Assembly: GCA_038087015.1 (NCBI GenBank)
Contig: JASBNA010000006.1
Location: forward strand, 1,054,001-1,118,000
Reading direction: 5' to 3'
Length of the DNA: 64,000 nucleotides
From: Cerrena zonata
Lineage: Eukaryota; Basidiomycota; Agaricomycetes; Polyporales; Cerrenaceae
A program made the position numbers and the translations under genes. Below, one piece after another: positions 1 to 11,807 of the stretch. The notes under the pieces are model-generated. The model was not told the DNA's origin, did no database searches, and saw only the letters and a program-made list of their open reading frames with translations. Position 1 is the stretch's first letter; each line of letters opens with the position of its first letter.

Positions 1-676
1 CGTGCTCACATCATGCATGTGTACAACTCATGTAGATCACAGGTACAATTGAGGCACATAGGCTGAACTTCAGCTCAGCATATGATTGTTGAACGGAAGT
101 GATTGTGTGAAAATTACAATAAACAATTGACTATTGGTGCTGCTACAGAAGGGTCGAAAGGAGGGTGGTTTTACACTAGGTCAGTTAACATACAAGTAAA
201 TTCCGGTTTGGCATATAAACGAAGTCCGAGTAGAGAAGAAAGCGAGGGAACCAAAGTACCCCTTCCAGAACAGCCACAGTCAAGTCCGAAACCTAAAACC
301 CCGAAGAAGGTGACACTGAAAATAAAGGGAAATGTCGAAAAGGGCAATAATAGGGGTATCGGTGAAGACAGTTGAAAGGGAGCATGGAAAGAGGTTGAAA
401 GGGAACGAAATGAATAATGATACGAATGGATGACATCGTCATCCCATTCAACTAAAAGAGGAGTCTCCATAGTATTCCATTCCAAGGCAGGCGTTTGTCC
501 GACTGGTAAACGCCGTAGGTGCATGTATCCGTAGATCGTGTCGTGGCCGAATATGAATCCGGCAGGTGGTGAAGTGTTGTAATTGTGTATCGCTGAGGCT
601 CCGTCTCCGTCTCCCGTCTAATTTCAATTGTGTGAAGGAGACACTAATCCCATTGTATCCATCGCGGACTGTGGGA
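1..676. other. Intergenic, no gene recognised
   Basis: Short open frames on both strands (for example 103-375 plus and 171-524 minus) overlap each other, lack a recognisable domain and do not connect to exons outside. I see no convincing gene here; it may hold the 3' UTR of the minus-strand gene that ends at 677. Confidence 0.5.
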
Positions 677-1369
677 TTAGTAACCACCGTCAATCATTTC
701 CCAATCCTCTGGAGGGACAACAACCCATGACGTGCTCAACAACGTCTCGCCACCTAGATTTGACATGGAGATGTCACCATCTGAGTCTCGATGTGAAGCA
801 ACGATGCGTTCAAGCTCGAGGGTGGCGGTATGTATTGACAGGGCCAACCTGGGACCCATGTGCAGGATTTTTTGACCCTGAGGAGATAATCGCATTCGAG
901 TAGTTATCGCAACGCGGTAGAGGTCAGGCTCGGGTTTGGAGCGGGGGAAGTGGGTTCGGGGTGGTGCAGAGTCGGGTAGTGGCGACGATGTCCGCTGTCG
1001 GTGAAGGGGTGTTTGTACGGGTGTAGAAACATGGATAGGTGTTACTGTGAACACTGGTGGTGCTTCGCCGCAAGTCCGAGCTACTGCCTTCCGTCTGTCC
1101 CGTTGCTCCTTGTAGTGTCGCAGTGAGCGATTGTACGGCACCGAGGCATCGGAGGGGCTCAGGTGTAGTGTAGGAGAGCCCGCCCGCTTTACGCGGAGGT
1201 CCTGAGCAGCTTGCATATCAGCCAAGGAGAGAAAGGAGCCAGTCCGACGAAGAGGGGTGCGAGCACTCTTGAGCGGCTGTGGGGAGGAAAAGGACATGGT
1301 TCGCTTGCGGGGAGTGACGGCAGGGGTATTGGGGTATGATATATCGTCTCTGAGAACGGCAGCCGGCAT
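677..1369 (-). CDS. Small Ser/Pro/Arg-rich protein of unknown function
   Basis: An uninterrupted 230-codon minus-strand frame from ATG at 1369 to TAA at 677. I do not recognise the family. The protein is rich in Ser, Pro, Thr and Arg, with several SP/TP sites in the first 60 residues (TPAVTPRKR, SFSSPQPLKSARTPLRR), which resemble proline-directed kinase sites, and a more ordinary C-terminal half ending EDWEMIDGGY. No signal peptide or membrane segment is visible. The composition (many Ser/Thr-Pro motifs next to basic runs) resembles the small protein encoded at 16852-17537, but I cannot show homology between the two. The antisense frame at 628-903 is shorter and looks like a shadow. A single-exon gene of this kind is plausible as a lineage-specific regulatory or disordered protein; that is inference only. 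Confidence 0.55.
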   Translation of the reverse strand: MPAAVLRDDISYPNTPAVTPRKRTMSFSSPQPLKSARTPLRRTGSFLSLADMQAAQDLRVKRAGSPTLHLSPSDASVPYNRSLRHYKEQRDRRKAVARTCGEAPPVFTVTPIHVSTPVQTPLHRQRTSSPLPDSAPPRTHFPRSKPEPDLYRVAITTRMRLSPQGQKILHMGPRLALSIHTATLELERIVASHRDSDGDISMSNLGGETLLSTSWVVVPPEDWEMIDGGY

Positions 1370-2893
1370 GTATGATGGGGGATGGGAGAGGAGAAGATGG
1401 TAACCTGTGATGAGCTTGACGCGAAACTGATGCGCAGAAGAGACAGAGGAGAGTAGCGTAGGAAAGCGTCCTCGTCTGATGGCTGCTCAATCGAGAGGCT
1501 GTATAATAACCCCGCGCGCTTAACCACACCCACCCAGACCCGGCGTCTCCCGGAAACCACCCATGGACCGCATTCTGCTCCACGCTCGAGACCACAGACA
1601 CAGATACACCAGAGCTCGGTAGACACGATGTACTGGCTCCGACCCGAAGAATGAGAATGCCAATGCAGTCGAAGCCCGGAAGAACACCGTCTGCGGCCTG
1701 TACACTCCCTCTCGACTCATCCCGCACAGCAACGCCTGCCAGAGCGCTGAAAACACCGACGCCTTCCGCAGTTCGACTCTTCTCTTGGGAGAATAGGATG
1801 GGATGCCATAAATCACCCAGTATCCGTCGAGGGAACACCTCACCATTCATTCCAACAGCGGGCACAGCTCACTATTGCGAAGCCGTAATAGGACCATGGG
1901 TACCATGATCAAGCTGGATCAACAAAGTCCTGATATCCATAAACACCCGAATGAGGGACCTCGGAATGGGCTCCACAAGTCATGATAACGGTTCCTAGTC
2001 CCAATTTGTGTGAGATATGGAATTTCGCTAGAACGAGTATGCCACAACAGCGCCAGCAGTTCGTCAGTTCTTCCACTTTGAAAGTTTGTTGATGAGAAGT
2101 CGCCAGAAGAAGGCCAGAGCAAGTCCTAATTAGAGAGCAACCCCCTGGGCTGTGACTTGCTGTTCGACAGATACACAAACAGTCCTGGAAGTACCTGAGT
2201 TCTTGACATGCAGCCTGCTGTCGGAGATTACAGTGCAAAGCTATGGACACAGAGCTGAGGTAGAGTGGAATAGACCGTGTAGACGCCACGCAAGTCACAT
2301 ATCTGAGCGCCAAGAAGGGAAAGAACCTTATACACTAGCATTGCAGCCAACAGGTATAAAAGTGGACCAGAAGGATGAGAGGAAGTTAAGAGACGGTGCC
2401 AGCAAAAGAGGAGAGCAGAAAGTGTAAGACCGATCAACACATGTTTAGCGGAAGCATCTAAGCGAAGATCTCTGAGGCACAACCCTGACATCCTTATCTC
2501 TACGCGTGCAAGGTAAAGCATCTGATATCTGATCTCGACATACTGGAGTCTAATAGAGAGAGAGAGAGACGGGAGCCTGAGGGATTATTCAATATATTCC
2601 AGAACGCGAGAACATCATCGCGAAGTGTTGAAGAAGACATTTTAGTATGGGAATCTTCGTGGAAGGTGTGCACTTCAGTTGTACTCGATACCCACTGATG
2701 CAAGAAGACGATGAAGTGAGAAAATAAAAATAGTATCCGTTAGTCGGGCACAACTCAAAGACTCGCTTGAAGTAATTAATAGTAACTCGGGAAAGAGCAC
2801 AGTTACATCCTACAAATACATTTTGTTTATCACTGACACAGAACACAAATACCCACAAGATACCAAACAGTCCACGTCATAATCCCAACCTGA
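1370..2893. other. Intergenic, no gene recognised
   Basis: Between the small gene at 677-1369 and the urease 3' end. Overlapping frames at 1189-1865, 1909-2313, 2152-2427 and 2589-2858 show no domain and mutually overlap on opposite strands. A short GA run lies near 2556-2568. Probably contains the promoter of the 677-1369 gene and the urease 3' UTR. Confidence 0.5.
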
Positions 2894-5800
2894 TCAGAAC
2901 AGATTATACTGCCTCGACAAAGGCAATTTCGTCGCAGGCGCAGCATCTGCCAACTCCCCATCCGCACGTACTTCGTAAGTCTCAGGGTCAACTTCCATCG
3001 TCGGCAACGCATCATTCCATTTCATATCCTTCTTCGTCACCTTGCGACAATTCCTCACGGCCTCGAAACGCTTCGAAAGTCCGTAAGAGGCCATGATACC
3101 AGATGTGATCGAGATCTCGGACACAAACGTAACCGAATTGAGTGCGGCAGAACTGGCGAACGAACCCCACATAGGTCGGCCATAGACTGGTTGGACAGTA
3201 GGGATGGAAGCGTTGGCGTCACCCATCTGGAATAATCAAAATCGTGTGAGTTGAGGTATTCTGACACAGTTGATAGAGCGAATTTTGTATGACGAGACAT
3301 ACCTGTGCCCAAGCAATCACTCCAGACTTGAGAACGAGCTCTGGCTTCGACCCAAAGTTTTCGGGTTTCCAGAGGACCAAATCGGCTAAAGTCCCAACAG
3401 CCACTTGTCCAACAAGATGCGAAATACCGTGAGTAATCGCACTATGTTTGCAAGGAAAGCCGTAATCATGATAAATCAGACATCAGAACCACCGAAATGT
3501 TGGGATACATAGATGTGACGTACGGGTTGATTGTGTACTTGGAAATATAGCGTTTAACGCGGGCATTATCGACGCCATCCCGATCGCCCAAGGAGCTCAA
3601 AGGTCCTCGGGCCTCACGCATCTTGCTCGCTGTACGCCAAGTTCGACTGACGACCTCCCCGACCCTGCCCATAGCTTGCGAATCGGAGCTAATCATCGAG
3701 ATGGCGCCAGTGTCGTGTAAGACATCTTCAGCTGCAACAGTTTCAGCTCGGATACGCGATTCCGCGAATGCTAAATCCTCTGGGATATTCTTGTCGAGAT
3801 GGTGGCATACCATCAACATCTAAGAGGAACGAATGAAGTTTAAACCCGGTTATGAGAACTAGGAGATAATGAATTTGACGTACGTCAAGATGCTCATCCA
3901 AGGTGTTGTTAGTATAGGGTCTCGTTGGGTTAGTCGAGGATGGCAGAACGTTATCCAAGCCACAGACAACAATGATGTCGGGAGCATGTCCACCACCTGA
4001 GATACGTGGTTAGCACGGGATGCACTGACACAAAGACGTAAACTTACCCGCTCCCTCTGTATGATATGTATGGATAGTACGCTTTCCGAAAGCAGCAATA
4101 GTACCTAAGAAGAAGATACGTTAGAGAAAATGACGCAAAAAGTCGACATTTGTACTCACTCTCGACGAATCCACTCTCATTGAGGGTGTCCGTGTGGATA
4201 TTTACCTATTTGGGCATTAGAAGTAAGAATCGTCATGAACAAACAAGGACCTACCTGAACGTCATACTTATCACCAATGTCCAAAGCATTCACAATCACA
4301 GAAGGCGTAGATCCCCAGTCCTCATGCAACTTCAACCCCGCCGCTCCAGCCTTCACGATCTCCTTCAAAGCAGTCGGACCCGAATCATTCCCCTTCCCAG
4401 TGAAGGCAAAGTTCATCGGCAAGCCGTCCGTAGCGGCAAACATATGTTTCATATAGAACTGACTTGGGGTGCAAGTTGTTGCATTGGTACTGGCTGATGG
4501 ACCTGTCCCACCTCCGATCATGGTGGTGGTACCAGACGCCAAAGACTCGGTGACTTGTTGGGGACAGATGTAGTGGACGTGGGCATCGATAGTTCCTGCG
4601 GTGAGGATTAGCTTTTCTCCTGCGATGACTTCGGTTGATGAGCCTATGATGAGATCTGGGTGGACGCGGTCCATCACGTCTGGGTTGCCTGCTTTGCCTA
4701 TTCCGTGAATTCGACCGTCCTTTACTCCGATGTCGGCCTAGAGAAGAGTAAGCTGATAAATTTGGTTATTAGAAAAGATTCCGGTTTACCTTATAGATGC
4801 CAGTCCAATCCACAATCAGAGCATTGGTAATGACGAGATCAAGGGTATCGTCGGAGGACATATTGGTGGCTTGACCCATTCCTTCTCGGATTGTCTTGCC
4901 TCCCCCGAATTTGACTTCGTCTCCGTAAACCGTCTAGGAACAGAGATTAGTGGCAGTGACGCAGATAAAATAGGAAAGCGAATGTACCTCATCTTTCTCG
5001 ACTTCAATCCAAAGTGCAGTATCACCCAAGCGAACTCTATCCCCGACAGTAGGTCCAAACATGGCAACATACGCTTCTCGTCCGATATCCGTGTCTTCTT
5101 TGACTTCAAGGGCACCAGGCTCACTAACATGCCCAAACCCTTTCTGAATCAAATTCGCAACGATATCATCGGTTCTCGAAGGGTCAAACACGCCAGTAGC
5201 AAGTCTGTTACCGCCTGTAATGATTTTTCCTCCTCCAATAGCACACAATGTGACAGTCTTCACATCTCCAGGTTCAAACCGAACAGCGGTACCAGCAGCG
5301 ATGTCTAGTCGCTTTCCGTATGCCTTTCCACGGTCGAAGGTGAGTAAAGGGTTGGTCTCAATAAAGTGGTAATGAGAACCAATTTGAATGGGACGGTCGC
5401 CATTATTGGTCACGCGCAACTTGATACGTTCGCGACCCTTGTTGATGACGACCCGTTGTTCCTGGACAATAATTGCACCTGGTAGTTGGTCTCGAGCAGA
5501 CTCGGCGACATCAACAACAGGGAAGACGTCATCTTTGGGGATAGGCAAGAACGAGCCATATAGGGCGCCTTCAAGGTCTCCAGAGTCTGTGCAAATGGGA
5601 TCATGCACAGTAACAAGGAACACGCTGATGGTCAATGTCAGTTTCAGAATAAAATATTAAGTTTCAGTCAGAACATACCCGTCTACGAACGTCCCCTCGA
5701 CCTGAATTTCGTGCAACAGATTGGCGACACCAGGCAGTACATGTCTTCGGCCCAACAGGGTTTTGCCATGTTGCATCAACTCTGCCACTGAATGTCTCCC

Positions 5801-6004
5801 ATCACGAATACGTTCCTGAAGAACGGATGCAATCAAAGCAACGGCTTCTGTTCTATTCAGACGCAGGCCTCTGGCGAGACGTTTCTGAGCAAGGAAACCT
5901 GCCTAATTCCGGATAAGCCGTTGAGGTCAATGCCAAAGGAGTGGATGATGGATTCGTACCTGATGCAGGAGAAGCTTATCCTGTTCCCGCGGTAGAATTC
6001 TCAT
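2894..6004 (-). CDS. Urease, single-chain fungal type
   Basis: Nickel hydrolase that splits urea into ammonia and carbamate in the cytosol. Exon 1 (5960-6004) encodes [15 protein letters not shown] and joins in phase 0, across an intron at 5903-5959, to [16 protein letters not shown], the start of the gamma domain. The beta domain follows ([21 protein letters not shown]), then the catalytic alpha domain: [10 protein letters not shown] (nickel His pair), GLKLHEDWG (the Lys carbamylated in the family), [15 protein letters not shown], and the flap [20 protein letters not shown] with the catalytic His. It ends [11 protein letters not shown], the usual urease tail. The domains are fused gamma-beta-alpha as in fungi and plants, roughly 835 residues, cut by many small introns. 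All active-site motifs are present, so the enzyme should work if nickel-loaded by UreD/F/G-type chaperones, none of which is in this window. Confidence 0.97.
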
Positions 6005-7127
6005 GTTGTCTCCTCCGCCTGTACGACCCAGATGAGAGTTCTTTTGGTCCAAAAGGGAGGGAGAGCATCTTGAACTACCCCCCTATGCGTCGTAGAGATA
6101 AGATGTCCACTGCATGAGACGTCAGAGATAAGGAAATATTCCCCGATAGACCCAGGCCTGCGCAGTGCGCTTAGATGTTCCGCCTAGCCTGAGATAATGA
6201 TATCAGAGTTCTGCCTAAAGCTGAGATATTTTGGGCAGCCGAAGATGATGAGGGGGAAATGATTCAGATGAAGGAGGATATGGTAAAGTTGAATAAAACG
6301 GGTTGCAGGTAGTATTGGACTCTCGGTTGAAGCTTAGCTGGGTCACCACACTGGCCTAGTTTTATCATCCTGCCGATAGAAGAGCCACTTTATAGCAAGA
6401 GCCGCAGTCTGTTGTCTTGAAAGCTATTTCAATGTCCTCAACGAACTGTACTTTCTGTTGGACTCGTGTGACACTAGCTCGCACAATTTCAAATTGAGGA
6501 TAATCGCTTATATTGACGCCCAACGTTTGGCTCCGAACCACTGGCACCGTGACTCTGTCAGTGCACTGCGAATCCATTTGGTATGGTTTTCTGCTTGATT
6601 GACAAACAGCCTTTCAAGCACTTGTATAGTGTCATGCATAAAAATGACGTACGTAGAGTCATGCTATGAACATAGATCCTCATTCAATCCAACCCCTCGT
6701 CGTGGACCTGACTACCGCAAATTGCCACGAAACCACTAGTGGCAGGGTCTTGAACAATAACAAAGGTTACCTATGGTTTACGGCTCTCAGGCCTCAAGTT
6801 GCTGTTGATACTAAAGAATAGTAGATCAGGGTAGGGTTCTAATTGTCATGGCCCATACCAATCTACTTTCTTGTGACCTTATTGTCTGTTATTGTTTTCC
6901 CTGCATCCCGTTCTACCTTCTTATTCTCTGTTGTTGTTATTCCTACTCACGACTTTTCCACCTTTAATAGTGCTTTACGCCACATGGGCTCTCGACGGCT
7001 ATAACTCATCTTAGGGCTCACTCAGATATAAATACGCCCCCGCGCGGGGTACTGAGCATCTATAATACTACACCAACAGCACCTCCCCTACTATCGTTCT
7101 CGCACTCTCGTTTTACTACTACACGTC
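6005..7127. other. Intergenic between urease and the F-box gene
   Basis: Divergent promoter space: urease starts to the left (minus) and the F-box-like gene to the right (plus). The only frame of note, 6365-6577 minus, has no recognisable domain. A TATA-like element sits about 100 bp before the right-hand gene. Confidence 0.6.
7027..7034 (+). promoter_or_regulatory. TATA-like box before the F-box-like gene
   Basis: TATAAATA lies 93 bp upstream of the ATG at 7128, with pyrimidine-rich sequence between them (CTACTATCGTTCTCGCACTC), as is common in fungal core promoters. Assignment is by position only. Confidence 0.5.
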
Positions 7128-8910
7128 ATGGTCCTTCCTCCTTCTCTTAAAAGTTTTCTCAGCAAAATTTCCCGCATTCGACGACGGGTACCAGATAGCA
7201 GTCCTCCGAGCCGGGCTCACCTGAGGGCGATGATCTATTATCACGAGTCAGTCATCCGGGAAACAGAGTCCGCCCTTGCTCAAAAGGAAGTCGAGATAGA
7301 GTCCGCCCTCGCTCAAAAAGAAGCCGAGATAGCAGAATGTCGCCAACATGCAGCAGACCTTATAGCTGAACGTCGGCAGCATGTAGTTGAATACGGGAGG
7401 CTCCTGAACGCTGAGGTGCCTGCAATAAGGCTTCCAGCTGAGCTGCTTGGGGAGATCTTCATGGAGTACATGATTGGCTTGAGATCTCCGAACGATCGAG
7501 AGAACGTGGAAGGAAAGAATGGGTCCAACTGTGGCTCAAACCTACGCAGATCTGCCACCATTGGAGAGCGATTGCACTTTCTACCCCTCTCCTTTGGTCC
7601 CAATTAGACACAGATTACTGTTGCTCCCCTCAAGTTTTCGAGGTGCTTCTTTCTCGTTCCCAAACCATCCCCCTCGATATCACACTAAGGTTCCAGACCA
7701 AGCCAGCTGTCGAGCATTTGGATTGGGTGAGAGCGATGCTCAAAGAGTCACACCGGATTCGAACGTTATTCATCAATCCCACGAAGATCTCCTGGAAAGC
7801 CGAGCAATGTTTCACGGAGAGTGTGTTCACACACCTACAACATCTACGTATCGATCCACAATCATACAACACGTCATCTAATCTCGCCACTGCAATCCTG
7901 CAACAACCTCCCCCTTCGCTGCAAACCCTCACGCTCGTCGAAGTGCCTATCAACTGGAATACCCTTGTCGGTCTTCCTCAGACCATAACATCTCTCTATG
8001 TTAAGCCCTCTTATCCATCCGATAGCGATTGTGCCGATATCCTTGCGGCCCTGGAAGGTTTACCACACTTGGAGCTTCTCCACATTCATGGACTTCCGCG
8101 AGTAGCAGCCAAATCCCGGAACGTTGTCACCTTGAAGAACCTGAGGGAGTGTAGCTTGGGGGCGGATCTCGTCTCCGCTAATTATCTCACTCAGTATTTA
8201 TCCCTTCCATCGCTCACACGATTCGAGGAAAGTGTCAGTACCACTGACAGTGACAATGTTTATTCCGGGAGCGAAATCTGCGAACTTCTTTTGGCGATGC
8301 TTCATTGCTATCGAAGAATGACCGGGATGAGCGGGCAATTCGCTAGTGCTCATGTGAAACCTTTACCTTTTTCATGCTACGGGTCGGCGACAGTTTCATT
8401 CGATACAAATCCATGTGTTCAAACGAACCAACATGATGTCTCCTTTACACTGCACGGATCTGGTTGGGATTCCAGGTCCTGAATGGCATATACGAGGCCA
8501 TTGGTTCCCGAATGACACCACCTATACCTACCCTATCCTTATCTGAAGCAGGTTCGCCTATACTGGCCCGAACAGCCCTTCAAGCAGAAGGTGTGGAAAT
8601 ACTCGAACTATGTACACTAGACAGCGTATTCCGCCTTTATCCTTGGTTTGATTTTGAAGACTCGGCTCAAGATATGGTTCCTTTCCCTGCGTTGCGGGAG
8701 GTAGTTTGGAATCCTAAACCCACAACACGCACATCCGACATCAGGTTGATACACAATACCCTTCAGAAGCGTCACGCGAGGGGGTACACACTTCCTAAGT
8801 TACGAATCCGGATGCCGCAGAAGCCTGTTTTAGTGTTAGAGAACAGCGGAAGTTTGGAGTCTGCACTCACAGAGTTGCGGACGGTGGTGAATGACCTGGA
8901 GTCGGACTAA
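7128..8910 (+). CDS. F-box-like protein, reading frame interrupted (damaged or unusual introns)
   Basis: The first frame (7128-7607) has a coiled coil with two repeats of ESALAQKE and a truncated F-box start (IRLPAELLGEIFMEYM). The rest of the F-box (ICHHWRAIALSTPLLWSQL) lies in another frame that is open from before 7502 to 8482, followed by leucine-rich segments (PPSLQTLTLVEVPINW). A third frame (to 8910) gives the C-terminus. The first shift could be a 44-bp intron at 7506-7549 (GTGGAA...CGCAG), which restores frame, or a true frameshift near 7443-7535; without splicing the residues WVQLWLKPTQ before ICHHW look like normal F-box sequence, which favours a frameshift. At 8470-8550 an intron or second frameshift is again needed. 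F-box proteins recruit substrates to SCF ubiquitin ligases; agaricomycetes have very large families of them and many decayed copies. It could be a pseudogene. Confidence 0.6.
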
Positions 8911-9163
8911 CGGACGAATGATGTAATACTTATAGGGCAGGTCCCTATTGATTATCGTACTGTGATTGTATTAGTTTCGTATAAAGGATTCAAATGATAC
9001 CCACAAATTTTCTACTTCGAACTTTATCTCTGCGATGGTCCTTTCACAATTGGCGATTGCTACTAGTGGGTGACTTGTAATCATGCGGCTGTTTTTGTCC
9101 ATTTTTGTCCATTTTTGGAAGTTTGTCTAGGGTCGGCAATCCGAACTGGGCATTCCGCGCGAG
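8911..9163. other. Short intergenic with a duplicated T-rich decamer
   Basis: Around 9092-9117 the decamer GTCCATTTTT occurs twice in tandem. No gene is seen; this is the presumed promoter of the plus-strand gene starting at 9164. Confidence 0.45.
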
Positions 9164-10947
9164 ATGCAGCTTGCTTTCAACTCTCACTGCATCAAATTTC
9201 TGACGACATCTCACTCGACAACTGACCTTTTGATGACTGGCACTGTCCTGAAACTAGAAGAATTTCGCAAAGCCTTATGGGATGGGACTTCAAATATCCA
9301 GCAGACGGTGGTCATAGGAGGCGAATCGTCCAAGCACAAGTACTTAGAGCTGCGACCGTTCATGGACTGTCTTTGTCAGATCTGGCCCCCTATAGCTGAG
9401 GTTCCTGCTCTACTCATTCGGCAAGAGTACATCGAATCGTATAACGCACTAGTAAAGGATGCCTCTGATCCCTCAGCCATTGGAACCGTCGTAACGGGTC
9501 AATCTGGCATAGGTGAGTCGGTCTGCCATGATTAAATTCTACAAGCTAATAATAGCGGTGTCATCAGGAAAAACATTATTCTTGTTCTATGTCCTTGTTA
9601 TGCGCTTACAGGCACGACAGCCTGTTGCGATTGAGACAGACCAGTCTGAATACTTCGTCTTCACCGAAGCTGGCGTATCCATAGAACCGAAGGGTAACTC
9701 TCTCGTTGACATCTTGCGTCGATGGACCTCGTCGACACAGGTCTGGGCTCTTTCGAACTCTAGCATTGACCTTGATCAACCTTCTTCTGGGTTCAGGCGG
9801 GCGCGGAGCCTGGGGGCATATTTGATCCAAGCGACCTCTCCGTGTGTCCATCGTTGGAAGCAATGGTTGAAAGAGTATGGGGCACGAATGTTTGTGATGG
9901 ACCTATGGCCGGAGGATGAACTATTCGCCCTTGGGTGCGTTCCTGAACCGTAATAAGTGTATACTCACTCTTACTGGTATCTAGCTCACTCATCGGCGTC
10001 GAAGACCCACATACACTAGTAGCTGCTGCACGCAAATGGGGCCCAAGTCCACGAAAGTTGATTTCTCTTCATCAAGGAAGACTGTCCTCGCAAAATCTAG
10101 ATTCTATCCTTAACGCCAAAGCTCGCAAGATCGCTAATGATCCCATCGGTATGCTCATAAAGGTAGAGGATGCATCTCTTGAGTCAGATGTTGTATTCGT
10201 TCGCCCCTCTTCCAACAAACGACATTCTTTCGCCGCTTGGATACCTTCTGAGTATATATGCTTGATCATCGCTAGTGCACTTCGAGGGGTCGCCGCAGCC
10301 AACCAAGCAGCTTTTTTCCAGTATATGGATTCTTCTGCCTACTCTTGTGCAACAAAATGGCTATTCGAAGGATGGGTTCATACCCGCTTCCTCCAGATTG
10401 ATCACATCTCATGTCACTGGCAACAATCACCTGCTCTCCACGGGCCCCTGCCGACGCTTGGGCGAAACGATATCATTGTGGGCCAACCTTGCGTTTTGAG
10501 GGATTGTTCTCTCTCCAAACCATTCTACTGGCAGCCCTCCACATCGGACATCGAAGGGACTGATAGTGTTCTTTACGACACGGAGGGAATCTATGTCATT
10601 CAATCAACCATCTCTTGGACTTCTCGAAGTGTGGAGACCGGCTTGGACGAAATCAAGGCGAACCTACCTCCGGCTTTCAATACAGTGCCATAGTCTCTGG
10701 TATTTGCTACACTTGATGAGCCAACATGTGAGGCACTGCTGAGAACAGTGGAACTGTCATCGAAGTGGAGTCACGTCCGTATTGGAGCTTGTGCAATCAG
10801 TTTAACTAGCGAGGATTCCTTGGTGAGCCCCTGCTCTCAAACCTCTTGAATATCACCGCTGAACGCGAGGTTCTCTCTTGACAGGTTCTTCCCTCTCGAC
10901 CCTATCCCGGCTCGATACAACTAGATCCCATCGTTGAAGAGGAATAA
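9164..10947 (+). CDS. CRN/RHS-type P-loop ATPase, with an in-frame stop near the C-terminus
   Basis: Four exons: 9164-9512, 9568-9934, 9985-10822 and 10885-10947 (1617 nt, in frame throughout). The first intron splits the Walker A motif GQSGIG/KT, followed by LFLFYVLVMRLQARQ. Later come RWKQWLKEYGARMFVMDLW, with hydrophobic residues before an acidic one as in Walker B-like strands, and KWGPSPRKLISL, the WGP-x-R motif of fungal Crinkler / trypanosome retrotransposon-hot-spot type NTPases. The C-terminal part (YWQPSTSDIEGTDSVLYD, IYVIQSTISW) resembles the nuclease-like half of that family. A TAG at 10691-10693 interrupts the frame, but the same frame stays open after it (SLVFATLDEPTCEALL) and splices to a normal stop. 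In family sequences as I remember them a Trp precedes the LVFV segment, so TGG to TAG is likely. Either a truncated 509-residue protein or a young pseudogene. Confidence 0.72.
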
Positions 10948-11807
10948 AAATATGTCCGGGAGAGTTACTTTTTCTCTCGCATCGTAATCATATCGTACAG
11001 ATATTTGTATTTCCAGTTTTGTGTCTTCCCGTGAAGATGTCCGTCCTGTATCTCTAGCGTAATATCGCTTATAAACGTTCTTCTAATTGAAATGAAACTC
11101 GACAGATGACGCATGTCAATCGAACAAGAATAATTCGTCAAAAGTAAGTTGGTTTTATGAGTTCGCGAACATCTCTTGTTTCCAAATTATTTTTCTAGTA
11201 TAGATGAAGGAGAAGATGAATGAAAGAACTTCTGTTATGATATGCTTCATCGTTATATATCCAAATACCCAGGCAACCATGCAATTATAGATGTCATTGT
11301 GAAATACAGTAACCTATCGCAAGCAAACCTAGGTTTCGACGAACGTGAGAGAGAGAATGAGTGGGACCGTTATTCTACAAGGTTTCAAATCATAAGGCAA
11401 TAATAATGAGATATGTGAAGAGTGGTATGTATAGGAAACAAATGAACGATGGGATCGATTGACGAGAAGAGAGGATGGTTGGAGAAATATGAGGCGAGAG
11501 TCGGTCATGAGAGATTAGGATGACAATGACGCAGGCATGGAGGAATGAGAAGGTCTGTGTGTCTGTAGGGTGGGGGGTATTGCATGAGCAAAGATGCAGT
11601 GAGATGAATAAGTACATATGTATGTGAGACGAAGGAGACGTGGGAGCAAGTTTGTGGGTTTGAGAAACAAAATTGAGGGATGAGAGATGGCCGTATGGAA
11701 CAGTGCGATTATTGTTGAACATGCAGAATGCGTATGGGCATGATGATGACGATGACGGGGGAATACCAACGAGAAATTTTTCCAAAATCCAAAATCAAAG
11801 GGATGAA
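10948..11807. other. Intergenic, converging gene ends
   Basis: Lies between the 3' ends of the CRN/RHS-type gene (plus) and SPT2 (minus). The low-complexity minus-strand frames at 11390-11811 (Ser/His/Ile-rich) are not domain-like and overlap in two frames, so I leave them out. Both 3' UTRs presumably lie here. Confidence 0.5.
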
